From: Liolophura sinensis
Taxonomy: Eukaryota; Mollusca; Polyplacophora; Chitonida; Chitonidae
Direction of reading: 5' to 3'
DNA: 64,000 nt
Assembly: GCF_032854445.1 (NCBI RefSeq)
Contig: NC_088297.1
Coordinates: forward strand, 22,643,127 to 22,707,126
Under the pieces are notes generated by a model, which was not told where the DNA came from, made no database searches, and worked only from the letters and a program-made list of their open reading frames with translations. Shown piece after piece: positions 1 to 10,404 of the stretch (its first letter is position 1; every line of letters begins with the position of its first letter). The translations under genes and the position numbers were made by a program.

Positions 1-2280
1 ACAATACCCAGCGGCAGAATGTCACCCTATTGCATCATTACCGATAATTACAGATGACCCCCAAAAGCAAAATTTGAATATTTCACATTCAGGTCACTTC
101 TGATAATTGCAAATTATCCCCAGAGGCCCAATCCAAAACTATATACATGAGAAGGAGACAAACACATGTGTAGATTTGCATGTAAACAAGCATGATGTCA
201 TCAGAAAATTTTAATCAAAGTAAATAAAAAGTGACATGTGGGATTATAGAGAATTTTACAATTAATCATAACGTGTCAAGAAGACTGAACCAGATGGCTA
301 GCTTATAAACTATTGTTTATAATGACAGGCCCCTAGGTCAGATTAAACAAGCCCTTGAGAAATGGGATTTAATATGAACACTGGATTTCCTGTGACTATC
401 AGGGTAGATAACCCATCCTTCTGTCTGAACATAGACAAGAGCTGCCTGCTTATTTCCCCTGGCAAATGGCCCAACTTTCTTGTATATTTCTAAATCATGT
501 TCATAAACAAAACCACATCAGCAAACATGTTCAGTGAAGCTGGTTCACTAGAACTCAAAACGGATAGATTATCCGTTTTATGTTTTAGACTCTAAGTCAT
601 TATGAATTTTAAATTTCCTGAAAAGAGTTCTCAACATTTTACAAGACTGCATTTGTATTATTAATTCCTACCAAAAAGTGGTCGATTTTCAATTTTGTCA
701 CGATATCGCTGAATCACTGCCGACACAGCACTTTTCTGTCTACATATAACACTTTCTGCTTTCACACATAACTGTGCAGCATGTATTTACATGTACAATT
801 CCAATCTACATAACATATTATACACCAGCCCTCCGAGTGCCTCGCAGCAAAAATATAGGAGAAAGTACAGCAATTTTTTCTTGAAAATACAGGTGCATAC
901 AGGAATCTCCGGACGTAATTCTGAGTCATTCGGATGACATTATGTATTTGAGTGTTGTAAAATTATTATATATTAGTTGACTGGTAAGTCTCATGGGTGA
1001 ATGAAACCGCTACCCCACAGAGCTTTGACAAGTTTGAGCATTATTTGACATACAGATATGCAAACCAAAATCTGGTGGAAGGCACCGAGTGTTCAACAGC
1101 TGTGCAATCCACTGGATAATGTAGGTCTACCATACATTATCAACATCACCACTGTGACCATCATGACCAACATGTACTTATCCTGAAGTGGGAATGACTC
1201 GCACACAGTTTGCACCTTTTCGATGCTTGTAATGATCTACAGAAGGATTGAACTGGTGCAAGGTGAAAGTCACCCCCAGGGACTTTAATACAATCACTAA
1301 TATAAATAATGATGTAACAGTATTAAAGGTATCTTGAAACATGAAATATATTTGAATAAAAATACCAAAATTGGTAGTAAATAAGAGCTTGCCGTCAGAA
1401 AGAAGGATGAACGCAAAACTTCACCTCAGGAGGTATTTAGATACCAACTACATCCTTTATGTTGAGTAATACACCAGGCAACCATGGTCTATTAACTAAA
1501 TGCACTTGTCTTTCATTAGTTAACTAGGAAACACAAGATGTGGATTCAAACCCAGCCACAGATAGGGAATTTACAAATTATCCCCATTCTCACAGGCTGT
1601 GTGGCCTTGTGAAAAAAAAATGGTGGACAATGCTGGTGTGGCCAGTTGTGGAATCTCAAGTTCATTGAGGACCACTTACCTTCCACCAGTATGGAGTGTA
1701 CATCTCTACATCACACCTGGGAAAGCTTGTCAGTACCTTGCCAAAGGTAGATGGTTTATCACAGGTACTTCAGTTTCCTCCACCAATAAAACTGACCGCC
1801 ATCAGGCCATTATCACAACTATGTTTATGACAGCTGGGGGGTAACCCAACCAACCTTATATAAAAAGGTCATACTGTAAAATATTTATTTGGCTTTTGAC
1901 AATTTTTTTTTTTTTTTGAATTTTCACCCAATGTTAACATTTTTAAATTCCTATTTTTTTTTAAATTAGCCACAATAAAAGAATCTAGAATGCTGATGTC
2001 CTAAATACTCTACTTCCACCCCCAAAATTTCCAAGGATAAAAGAAAGAAAAGTAAAATAACCTTAAAAGAATTGGCAAGACGTCATATTGTTAGTTTGGC
2101 TTATTCTAGAATGTTCATGGGCCATTTGTGATGTGCACTGATTGAACTACCGCTTCATCTAGTTTAGATGGAGAAATGTAGCAAGGAGTAGAGAACACAC
2201 TGGAAATATTTGTGTATGGTTAGGATAAACCAATAAATGACCTGTTGAAGAAGTTCTAAACAAACTAAATACAAATAATA
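1..2280. other. Noncoding stretch, no gene recognised
   Basis: AT-rich DNA with T-runs near 1900-1960. The open frames here are short, lack splice context and show no recognisable protein features. If the kinesin gene at 10270-20904 continues leftward, this would be intron. I see no kinesin motor exon on the minus strand. Confidence 0.5.
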
Positions 2281-2296
2281 CTCAGTCATTACCATT

Positions 2297-2745
2297 AAGC
2301 ATGTAGATGTTTAGATGACAGATATACAAGTACCCAAAGTCTCAGGGAAACTGGTGCAATACTTTAGCAGGAGTTACATGGACAAAATCTGTGTACATGG
2401 AAATCCATTACTGCGCTAAATACGTGAACATGAAAAAGAGTAATTATGAAAATAATTATCCGACTGTAACCTCAAGCACGAAAAAGTTTAGATGATACGG
2501 AAGATGAATGCCAAGTTTCATGGAAACAGGTATAGTACTTCAGAAAGGGTTCCAGGCACAAAGTCTGAATGTATGGAAAAACAATATGTAAATGGGGGTA
2601 TTTATGAAAATAATTACCCAATTGCCATTAACCTTAAGTATGCACAGGTTCAGATGATAGGCAAGATGTATGGTAAGTTTCATCAAATCAGCACAGTAGT
2701 TTGAGAGGTGATGCATGGATAAATTTGAACAGACAGAATGAATCC
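2297..2745. repeat. Diverged tandem repeat, about 165-bp unit, three modules
   Basis: Three related modules begin near 2297, 2473 and 2635. Each runs from an 'AAGyAyG...GATG' start through a core like CAAGTTTCATGGAAACAG and a 'TACTTyAG/TAGTTTGAG' segment to a 'GTATGGA/GCATGGA' end. Copies differ widely, so the array is old. The core resembles 'aagtttcat...' segments of widespread invertebrate transposon-derived repeats, but I cannot name the family. Confidence 0.5.
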
Positions 2746-2760
2746 AGTAATCCTGCGCTG

Positions 2761-2786
2761 CCCCCCCCCCCCCCACCCCCACCCCT
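2761..2786. repeat. Poly-C tract followed by C-rich run
   Basis: A run of C, broken by A further on, directly follows the diverged tandem repeat. Confidence 0.9.
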
Positions 2787-2830
2787 CCGGTTCAGTGAAG
2801 GGGGCAAAAAACATCCCCCTACCTGCCTAC

Positions 2831-2888
2831 CCTATTTCTCTACACATGGTGACCTTATCAAGGATGGCCTCGTATAAGTCAAAGAATT
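2831..2888 (-). other. Weak candidate exon (58 nt)
   Basis: Read on the minus strand, a CAG acceptor is followed by an open frame reading FFDLYEAILDKVTMCREI and then a GTAGGC donor. The peptide looks protein-like and the length is plausible. It does not match the kinesin motor part expected next for the KIF13-like gene, and I do not recognise it. A 19-codon open stretch between AG and GT can arise by chance. Confidence 0.15.
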
Positions 2889-3179
2889 CTGGAGCATAGC
2901 ATCAAAAATCAAATGAATAAATAACTGAGGCACAATGGGGATGATGTCATGAATGTACGTTACAATGAAGGCATCCAGGACAGAGCAATCACCCTTGTAC
3001 GCCCATGTCCTTGTACACAATATCTGAGCTCAATGTAGGAAAAATGAGAATATAGGTGTACAGAGAATATACTTTCACCAATTAAGTCATTACTTTTGTA
3101 ACTGACTGTAATTAGCAGACATGCAAGACACCATCGAACAACTTGTCGTCACTGTGGTTTATGTACAGGTAAAACCATG

Positions 3180-3383
3180 ACCTTAATTCATGCACCTGGG
3201 CTTGTGGTACTTTTTGAATTTCGAAACATAATTTTTTGGTAAAAATATAGAAAATACAGAAATTTTTCAGCAAATTTCAGAGTGTCTGGAAAGCAGTGTA
3301 ATTTTATCAGTATGCACAGAATAATGCCCCCAGAAGACATGCCTGAATGAAAACAAGGAAAGGCTGAAGAATTACGGTATCAT
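3180..3383 (-). mobile_element. MITE-like family C copy, one end clear
   Basis: The right end GGCTGAAGAATTACGG and the internal parts (complement of GGCATTATTCTG and of TGATAAAATTA) match the other family C copies (14853, 25506, 34671, 50067, 57742) in reverse orientation. The left terminus is not clear. Confidence 0.45.
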
Positions 3384-4594
3384 CCGAGTTTAAACCCAAG
3401 AAAAAATGCCAACAACTGGAAAACCTGATAAAAATAAAAACCTATACAATGTTTCTTGAGAACCTATTGGTATTAAGAGTGCCTAAATCTTAGCAGTGTA
3501 ATGTAATTAGTTTGTGACATATCTTGCCCACAGGATTACACCACGTACAAATGTCAGGCAAATCAAGATGCCACCAATGAATTTGCAACGGAGTTCAGGT
3601 ATACAGGAAATAAAACAGGATTCAAGAAACATACGACAAATAATAACTACAAGGGTTTTAATTTAACTGGTTGTGGCTCTTAAATTGCAACAATGTATGT
3701 TTGTTTGGTTTTTTATCCTTTATGACTACTTTTCTTTTCTGAACTCCATGTTTATTTTAATTGTCCAGTGCACTTAGATGGCCACGGAGGATTAAACACA
3801 AATCTCACCATAACACAGGTATTACATTCTGAGCATATCAGAGGTAAATTAAGACATCCAGAACACACCTGGATTTACATTATAGTCATAAATAATGAGC
3901 ACATGTCAGCAGGAATCAACGCAGTCTGAAAACTGTTACATATTATGTTTGAATGTACCTCTTAAATCACACCCGTTGTCATCTGGTCTCCCGCCAGGGC
4001 AGACCAAACCACATTAACTCCCGGATCTTCACCTCAGAACAAAATCAAAAGTTTTACCGAAGTTCACCTTTGCGAAGAGAATGATCAAACAGAATTTTTA
4101 CAGTACATGTCATTGTATATCTTTACATCTGCAGGTATATATAGGTAAATTGGATGTTGTAATCACTAAATATACATGTAACAGTTTGAAATGAATAAAC
4201 AAAGAGATTATGTAACGGCCTAGCAGGTTTGTTCTCATTACAACCGCAGATTTCATACAGAGGTCATCACTGCATTGATTTAGGAACACTTGACATGCAA
4301 TTCTAACACAAAACAGCTATGGAGACTTATATAAATTGATACATCAGACGGTTTTGCCTCTACAAGTATACCTGTCTTCTACTAGAAAACTAACTGCACA
4401 TTGCTTTTACTGAAAGCTTCATTCTTCACCAACGTTTAGTTGTTTTGTTTTTTTGTTTTTTTTTATAGCACTCACATTTTCAGCCAAATTAAAGAGAAAT
4501 GTTTTAAAAGATTCCTTTCTTAATTAAAGTCCAATTAAATTTCTCTTGTTCTTGTGTCTTTTAATAAGGGTTATGAGAAACCTGCCATCTTGCC

Positions 4595-5148
4595 GGTAAT
4601 CATTTCAGTTCAAAATGGCAGCCTAAGTTTCAGGAAGATATGTTGAAAACTGATAACAGCTGATCCAAACATAAAACCTTACTCTGAGGTTACATTTACG
4701 CTTGTGAATTGAATACAGCAAGTCCAAAACAGAAAAATCAAGTATAACGTCAATATCTTCAAAGCATGTTCATCAAGCCCAAGAAGTTTCATCAACAATT
4801 ATCGTGAAAACTTTGAGAACACCTGACCCCAAAAAGCTGACTTCATAACAGCGAGCTAAAAATGCAAATATCCCTAATTATTCAAAATGAGTAAATCCCC
4901 AAATCCTGTTCATCATTCCCACCAAGTTTTATAAAGATGATGTGAAAACTATTGGAATATCTGACCCAAACATAAAATGACACCCTGGCCAACAAAACTG
5001 AATAGTACAAAGTACAAAACCTGATAATTTCAATAAAACTGCAAACATCCCTAATTTATAATCAAAATGAGTAATGTCCAAATCATTTTCATCATTCCCA
5101 CTAAGATTTTATACCAGTGATGTGAAAGCTGTGAGTCTAGCAGTCCCA
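4595..5148. repeat. Diverged tandem repeat, about 140-180-bp modules
   Basis: Modules recur near 4595, 4767, 4907 and 5087. They share a 'CATCATTCCCACyAAG' and 'GATGTGAAAACT' core and a tail 'CCCAAACATAAAACCTTACTC' that is seen whole near 4669 and 5149 and altered near 4975. The last module runs directly into the 27-bp minisatellite, whose unit is this tail. Confidence 0.6.
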
Positions 5149-5573
5149 AACATAAAACCTTACTCAACTTCCTGACACATAAAACCTTACTCAACTGACC
5201 CAAACATAAAACCTTACTCAACTTACCCAAACAAAAAAACCTTACTCAACTGACCCAAACAAAAAAGCTTACTCAGCTGACACAAACAAAAAACCTTACT
5301 CAACTGACCCAAACATAAACCTTACTCAACTGACCCAAACATAAAACCTCACTCAACTGACGCAAAATAAAAACCTTACTCAACTGACCCAAACATAAAA
5401 CCTTACTCAACTGACCCAAACAAAACAGCTTACTCAACTGACCCAAACATAAACCTTACTCAACTGACCCCAACATAAAACCTTACTCAACTGACACAAA
5501 CAAAAAAGCTTACTCAACTGACCCAAACATAAAACCTTACTCAACTGACCCAAACAAAAAAGCTTGTTACTGG
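5149..5573. repeat. Minisatellite, about 27-bp unit, about 15-16 copies
   Basis: Units consist of ACCCAAACATAAAACC plus TTACTCAACTG, with variants in the A-run (CAAACAAAAAAGC) and small indels. A minus-strand open frame over the right part reads QLSKVLCLG again and again. It is a by-product of the unit and not a gene. Confidence 0.9.
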
Positions 5574-6739
5574 CACACTTACACCAACACCACTTCTCCC
5601 TCACCCTCACAATACTTCTCCTTATTTTGTAACAACGCACTAAAAAATTCATTAAGATATAAACCAACCCGGAGTTTTATGTACCAAAATCTTTTGTTTG
5701 AATCTGCCGCGCATCTATTCGGAACGATGTTAAAATGAAAGAAATTCAATGAAACATGACCAAATGTGAAGACAGCTAAGCCACTTAGACTTTAGACCAT
5801 TATCTCGGGGTAGAACCATTCTACAGATACATGGATTGAGAATTGCATACACGTAAATGTGCCTAAACAGTACGACCATGCCTTAATCCTTTCACCCAGT
5901 AGCACAATAAAAAATTGTATATTTCTTCTTCAGATCAGCTTCAGTGCCTTAATTTTCTTATCCGGAAATAAATTTTACAGTATATATCTTCATGTGTTAT
6001 TAAAACACAAACTGAATCCTCACTACTGACAGTTATTATACAGTCTTTGTTGACGGCCACACACTAACTGGAACTGTATTGCTTGCCATGTTTGTATATA
6101 CACTGGTGGGGGTAAAAAAATAATCTCCTGGCAGATAAGGGGTACGGATTGAGATTTAAAAGGGCATGGTTAAACACTCCACTCCAGGGTGGACAGTCTT
6201 ACTCAGCGACCGGTAAACATTGAGATAATCTCTCCAAGTGAATTCCTCAAGTGACGACAGGCGACGCACACAGCAGGAAAACTATCACCTGACAGACTTT
6301 AATTGATGGGAGAGGACTTTGTGTCGAGTTTTTAATTTGTTGTTCAGTTTGTAACCAGCACAGGTATAAGAGTTACTTCTTGTGATTTGTTCGACCTCTC
6401 AAAGGGACTGGCTTATCAGAGAGGGCTGGTTTCACATGTTAATGCTGAAAAAAAATCAATGGGTTGAATGTCGACATCTACTTGTTCATATTTCGATCAA
6501 CCACTAGTTTATGGTTTCTGGTGAATCAAGCAAAACCAAACAGAAAAAAAAAGCAAACGAATTCAATCAGTCCCAGGAACTGTTGCTGCAGTGTGCTCAG
6601 GGTCAAGACGTCATCCTGACAATAAGAGGATACTTGTGCCCTTAACATACCTGAATCTCACCTGAATCTCATGGACTCATTTGACAGGTAGCTGTAAAGA
6701 GGAAGTGAGACTAAACTCATTATAAGGGAGGACAGTTAA
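5574..6739 (+). promoter_or_regulatory. Upstream region of the LRR gene, possible 5' UTR intron
   Basis: No coding sequence is seen. A TATA-like run (TTTAAAAGG) lies near 6155. A possible untranslated exon ends at 6363 (CAG then GTATAAG), and a possible acceptor ends at 6687 (TTGACAG), which would leave a short leader before the ATG at 6740. This splice pair is a guess. RNA reads spanning 6363 to 6688 would decide it. Confidence 0.2.
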
Positions 6740-8572
6740 ATGGCACTGACCAAAATGTGGCTTTGGACTTGCATTCAAATGTGTGTGTATTTGCTGGTAA
6801 CAGGAGTTTCTTCGCCTGTGTCAATACCGAGTCTGCCCTGTCCATCTGGATGCACCACATGTGAGACGCTACCTCATTCTTCTTATGTCATAAGAGCCAC
6901 ATGCTCTGGTGTTCCTCCAAGTGCCCTTCCCACAAGTGTCAGAGAGCTACGTGTGAAGAATGCGGTGTTTCCAGGCGTGCTCACACCAGACAGTTTCGAA
7001 AACAAAACAGATTTGACTCTCCTTGAAATGACCAATTCGACAGGATGTGGAATCATATGGAACAAAGCTTTCAGCGTATGCTCAAAACTGAACAATCTGC
7101 TTATCGAGAACACAGACCTGTTACAGGTTGGAGAATTAAGCTTCTGGGGCCTGGTGGGATTGGAAACTCTCAGCTTGAAAAACAACAAACTGATGAAAAT
7201 AAACAAAGCCTTCGTCCACGTCAAGAAACTGACTCATCTGGATCTGAGTTTTAACGAACTTCACCAAATCACGAGCAACATGTTCCAAGGCCTGACAAAG
7301 CTGTATGAGCTGCGCATACAAGGGAACCTCATTACCAACATAGACACTGACGCCTTCTCCGATTTAACAGACTTACATGAGCTCGTTCTTGCGCAAAACC
7401 AAATTACGATAATAGACAGTGGCTTGTTCCAAGGACTGTCAAATCTTCGCAAGCTTGACATCAAAGACAACAAAATTACAACAATTAAAGCAGGAGCTTT
7501 CAATGGAACTACGCTGGACCAGCTGGATCTTGGGGACAACAGTCTTACTGCCTTCCCATCAGTCGCTTTCAAGAATTTAACAAAAAGTCCAAAACAGATC
7601 AATCTGGCAAAGAACACGATTGTGAAGCTTGATGACTTTCTTTTTGATGGCCTAACGTCCCAGTACTTAGACCTGAGTCAGAACAAGATCAGCTCGGTTA
7701 GCAATAAAGCATTTGAAGGTTGTAGCATTCTAATGGTTCTTCTAGAACGTAATAACATATCCACCATGCCAACGGAGGTTCTACCGTTTTGGCGAAAAGC
7801 TCGGGTCGTGTCTATTGGTGGCAACCCATGGCAGTGCGACTGTGACCTCTTGTGGATGGTTCAGTTTGTCACGAATAGCAGCCCAAGAAAATACCGAGCC
7901 CACGGGAGTTCACCCGTGCCGACATGTGCAAGAACAGCCAAATATGCAAAAAAGTTGTTCAATCAAGCTCTGCCGGGATTGGAGGCAGACTGCATCACAA
8001 CCACAACAGCAGTCTTAACAACAACAACAACCATTGCAAGTTCCACTCTGGAGACAACAGAAACGACACCAGAAGCCACAACAAAATTAGATACAACAAC
8101 AACGTCTATTGTCTATTCGACCACTAGAATGACAACAACTACAACTAACATTCCAACAACAACAACTACACCTGCTCCTACTACTGCAGAGCCAACGACA
8201 ATAACAACAGTGTCAACCAAAGAAATTGTGACGCCTGAAAAAGTTGCTTCCAAACCAGACAGCTTGTCTCCCGGACTTTGGATTGGGCTAGCAGTTTTAG
8301 CAACAATACTGCTTGCTGGCTTCATTGTCTGGTTCTTATTCGGCAAAAAGAAACAAAAGACGAATAACAACAAGATTAAACCTGAGGACCTCCAAAACGA
8401 AATCCCTCCTATGGTCACACCGAGAATGATTCAAGTTCAAGCCCCGGCGTCCACAGCAATGCCGAACTTTTCTACCTCCAAAAAGAAGATTTCTGAAAAC
8501 TTAATGGCTACAGAAAATCCGACCTTGAAGCTGCACAACAGTAACACATTGCAAACAACTTCTCTGGCATGA
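6740..8572 (+). CDS. Leucine-rich-repeat single-pass membrane protein with Thr-rich stalk
   Basis: An uninterrupted 610-codon frame. Residues 1-24 form a hydrophobic signal peptide. Cys34, Cys38, Cys41 and Cys55 make an N-terminal LRR cap. About eleven LRRs follow to residue 360 (pattern LxxLxLxxNxL, for example LETLSLKNNKL and LTHLDLSFNEL). A C-terminal LRR cap (NPWQCDCDLLWM) spans about 361-417. Residues 418-505 are a Thr-rich, probably O-glycosylated stalk. A single membrane helix near 512-535 (LAVLATILLAGFIVWFLF) ends in a basic GKKKQK stop, and the cytoplasmic tail has about 75 residues. The protein should lie on the cell surface with LRRs outside, suited to ligand or partner binding. 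LRR receptors of this build act in adhesion and in innate immunity. The layout also recalls lamprey-type VLR chains, but LRR order alone does not prove kinship. No TIR, Ig or kinase domain is seen, so signalling would need a partner. The start is the first ATG before the signal peptide. Length, domains and frame make the gene secure; its function is inferred. Confidence 0.93.
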   Translation: MALTKMWLWTCIQMCVYLLVTGVSSPVSIPSLPCPSGCTTCETLPHSSYVIRATCSGVPPSALPTSVRELRVKNAVFPGVLTPDSFENKTDLTLLEMTNSTGCGIIWNKAFSVCSKLNNLLIENTDLLQVGELSFWGLVGLETLSLKNNKLMKINKAFVHVKKLTHLDLSFNELHQITSNMFQGLTKLYELRIQGNLITNIDTDAFSDLTDLHELVLAQNQITIIDSGLFQGLSNLRKLDIKDNKITTIKAGAFNGTTLDQLDLGDNSLTAFPSVAFKNLTKSPKQINLAKNTIVKLDDFLFDGLTSQYLDLSQNKISSVSNKAFEGCSILMVLLERNNISTMPTEVLPFWRKARVVSIGGNPWQCDCDLLWMVQFVTNSSPRKYRAHGSSPVPTCARTAKYAKKLFNQALPGLEADCITTTTAVLTTTTTIASSTLETTETTPEATTKLDTTTTSIVYSTTRMTTTTTNIPTTTTTPAPTTAEPTTITTVSTKEIVTPEKVASKPDSLSPGLWIGLAVLATILLAGFIVWFLFGKKKQKTNNNKIKPEDLQNEIPPMVTPRMIQVQAPASTAMPNFSTSKKKISENLMATENPTLKLHNSNTLQTTSLA

Positions 8573-10269
8573 GATGAAATTGTAGCCAACTACAATGGCA
8601 GGATAATTACAATTCCCCTGGGAAGCATAACGGGATGTAGTATACCCAAACCCACACACATCCTCATCAGTACCAACAAACTTCCCTTCCAAGATCAGAC
8701 ACTTTGTAACAGGCAAATGACTGGTATACTTCGAGGGGAAAAAAACGGGACAAAGAAGAAATGAGCAAGGTAAATGGTGAAATGAAGAGAATCACCTCTA
8801 TCAATGGTGTGGAATATGAATTGCCAAGTGCCAGATCAATGTTCCTGGCAATCCTGTGGCAAAACAAACAGAGACTAAAGTACAACGCATGTTGTGTATT
8901 TTCGCTTGTTCTAAATACTATATGATTCATCCTGAATATGCAGACAGACTTCATGACGTATTGTTTCCATGAACTATAAATGACGATACAGGCTTACTTG
9001 TACATGCAGATTCTGTTCCCATTACAAACAGCTATTGAATGTTTGGAGTAAAATTTTAAAAAATCAAGGTCAACAAAAAAGCACCCCATTTCTTCCACCT
9101 TTTTCCACGTTTGAGGACAACTTTGTGTGTATTTTATCCAGCTTAATGTTTTGATAATGGTGAAAACTTAAGTTTTGGTGAGTTTGCCTACATCAAAACT
9201 TCACAAAAGTACATTATGATTTTAATTTAGATATTGGGTGTGTCCTCAGAGTAGGGTTAAAAAAGGCCCGATGAATATGTGAGAAGGTTGACAGAATAGG
9301 GCAGGCTCCATTGACAATGATTTCAAATTGGAACAATTAAAAATTTATACACAAATAAGTTACAGTATATACCTTACATTGATTTCATTATGCAAAACAA
9401 TGGCCCCATTCCAAAAAAGTATACTTCATTTGATTCTATCAGTTATATAATTATATCAATTTTAATTTTTTTTGAAAAGTCTCTTTGAAGGAAACAATAC
9501 TAAACGCCATATTTTATCGAGAAAACATGTGGTGAGAAGAATCGTTATAACTGCGTGCCTGAAGTAATTCAAATCTATATCCCAATATTCTGTAGTTCCC
9601 ACAGTAGCCATATGTAGATATACGACTGTAACATGCATATTGCACACAGACTTGAGTTGTCGCATCAATGTCAAGTTCAAATTATTTTCATTGATTATTT
9701 TTATTAAAATCTAACAATGCTAACAATGTGTCACATAATTCTTTAGAAGTGATTCACTGGAGAGCTACACAACAAAATATTTTGTGGGTGAATCTCTGAA
9801 GTTTTCTGGGATATAAGTAGTCATATACATATATACATTTCATTAAAGCGATTTCATAAAAGTTGATATTCCAGAAAATATTTACACAACATGGATATTT
9901 TAACTGTGATAAACACCGCTGTAATTATATTTTACAATTTTCCATTATGTATTTATCTGATCTGCCAGTAATAAATTAAAGTCAGCTGACAAAGCAAATA
10001 AAATTTTATTTTAATGTATTCATGTATGTATGGTTAGCATAGCTTAAATTTAGTTTCAATTTCTTACAAATATGATAACGGTCATAAGACACGAATTATG
10101 AAGAAAGTTAATAAAATTACGAAAAATGATAAATGGAGCTTTGTGGAAGTGGGCTGTGGAGATTGTGGTAGTGATTATGGTCGCAAGCATCAGGTTCCAA
10201 TTAAAAACAAAATTTGCACCTGAAAAATAAGATGGGAAAAGTAGGCTGATGAAGGTGATATGTACTCAC
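8573..10269. other. 3' flank of the LRR gene and intron, nothing recognised
   Basis: AT-rich sequence. AATAAA motifs near 9970 and 9998 could serve as distal polyadenylation signals for the LRR gene. None stands close to its stop codon. No kinesin exon is seen here on the minus strand. Confidence 0.4.
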
Positions 10270-10404
10270 CAAGGACTCCAGATCTGTGAGGGTCTGAGTG
10301 ACTATGATGTTGAACACGGCGTGTGAACGGCTACTTTCACTGTTCATGTTCGTGGCGGCGACCGTTCGTGACTTGTTCCCTTCACTCATCAGATTGTCAA
10401 TGTC
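10270..10404 (-). CDS. KIF13: KIF13-like exon: switch I region
   Basis: 135 nt, 45 codons, phase 0 at both ends. The acceptor is a long T-run then CAG, the donor GTGAGT. It encodes [19 protein letters not shown] followed by the nucleotide-sensing SSRSHAVF motif and ends in QTLTDLESL. It corresponds to the KIF13 exon that starts at the D(I/V)E/D residues. The next exon, with DLAGSE, is not in 1-10269. Confidence 0.95.

Noticed and set aside
6883-8418. Other frames overlapping the LRR gene
   Set aside because: They are shadows of the LRR coding frame.
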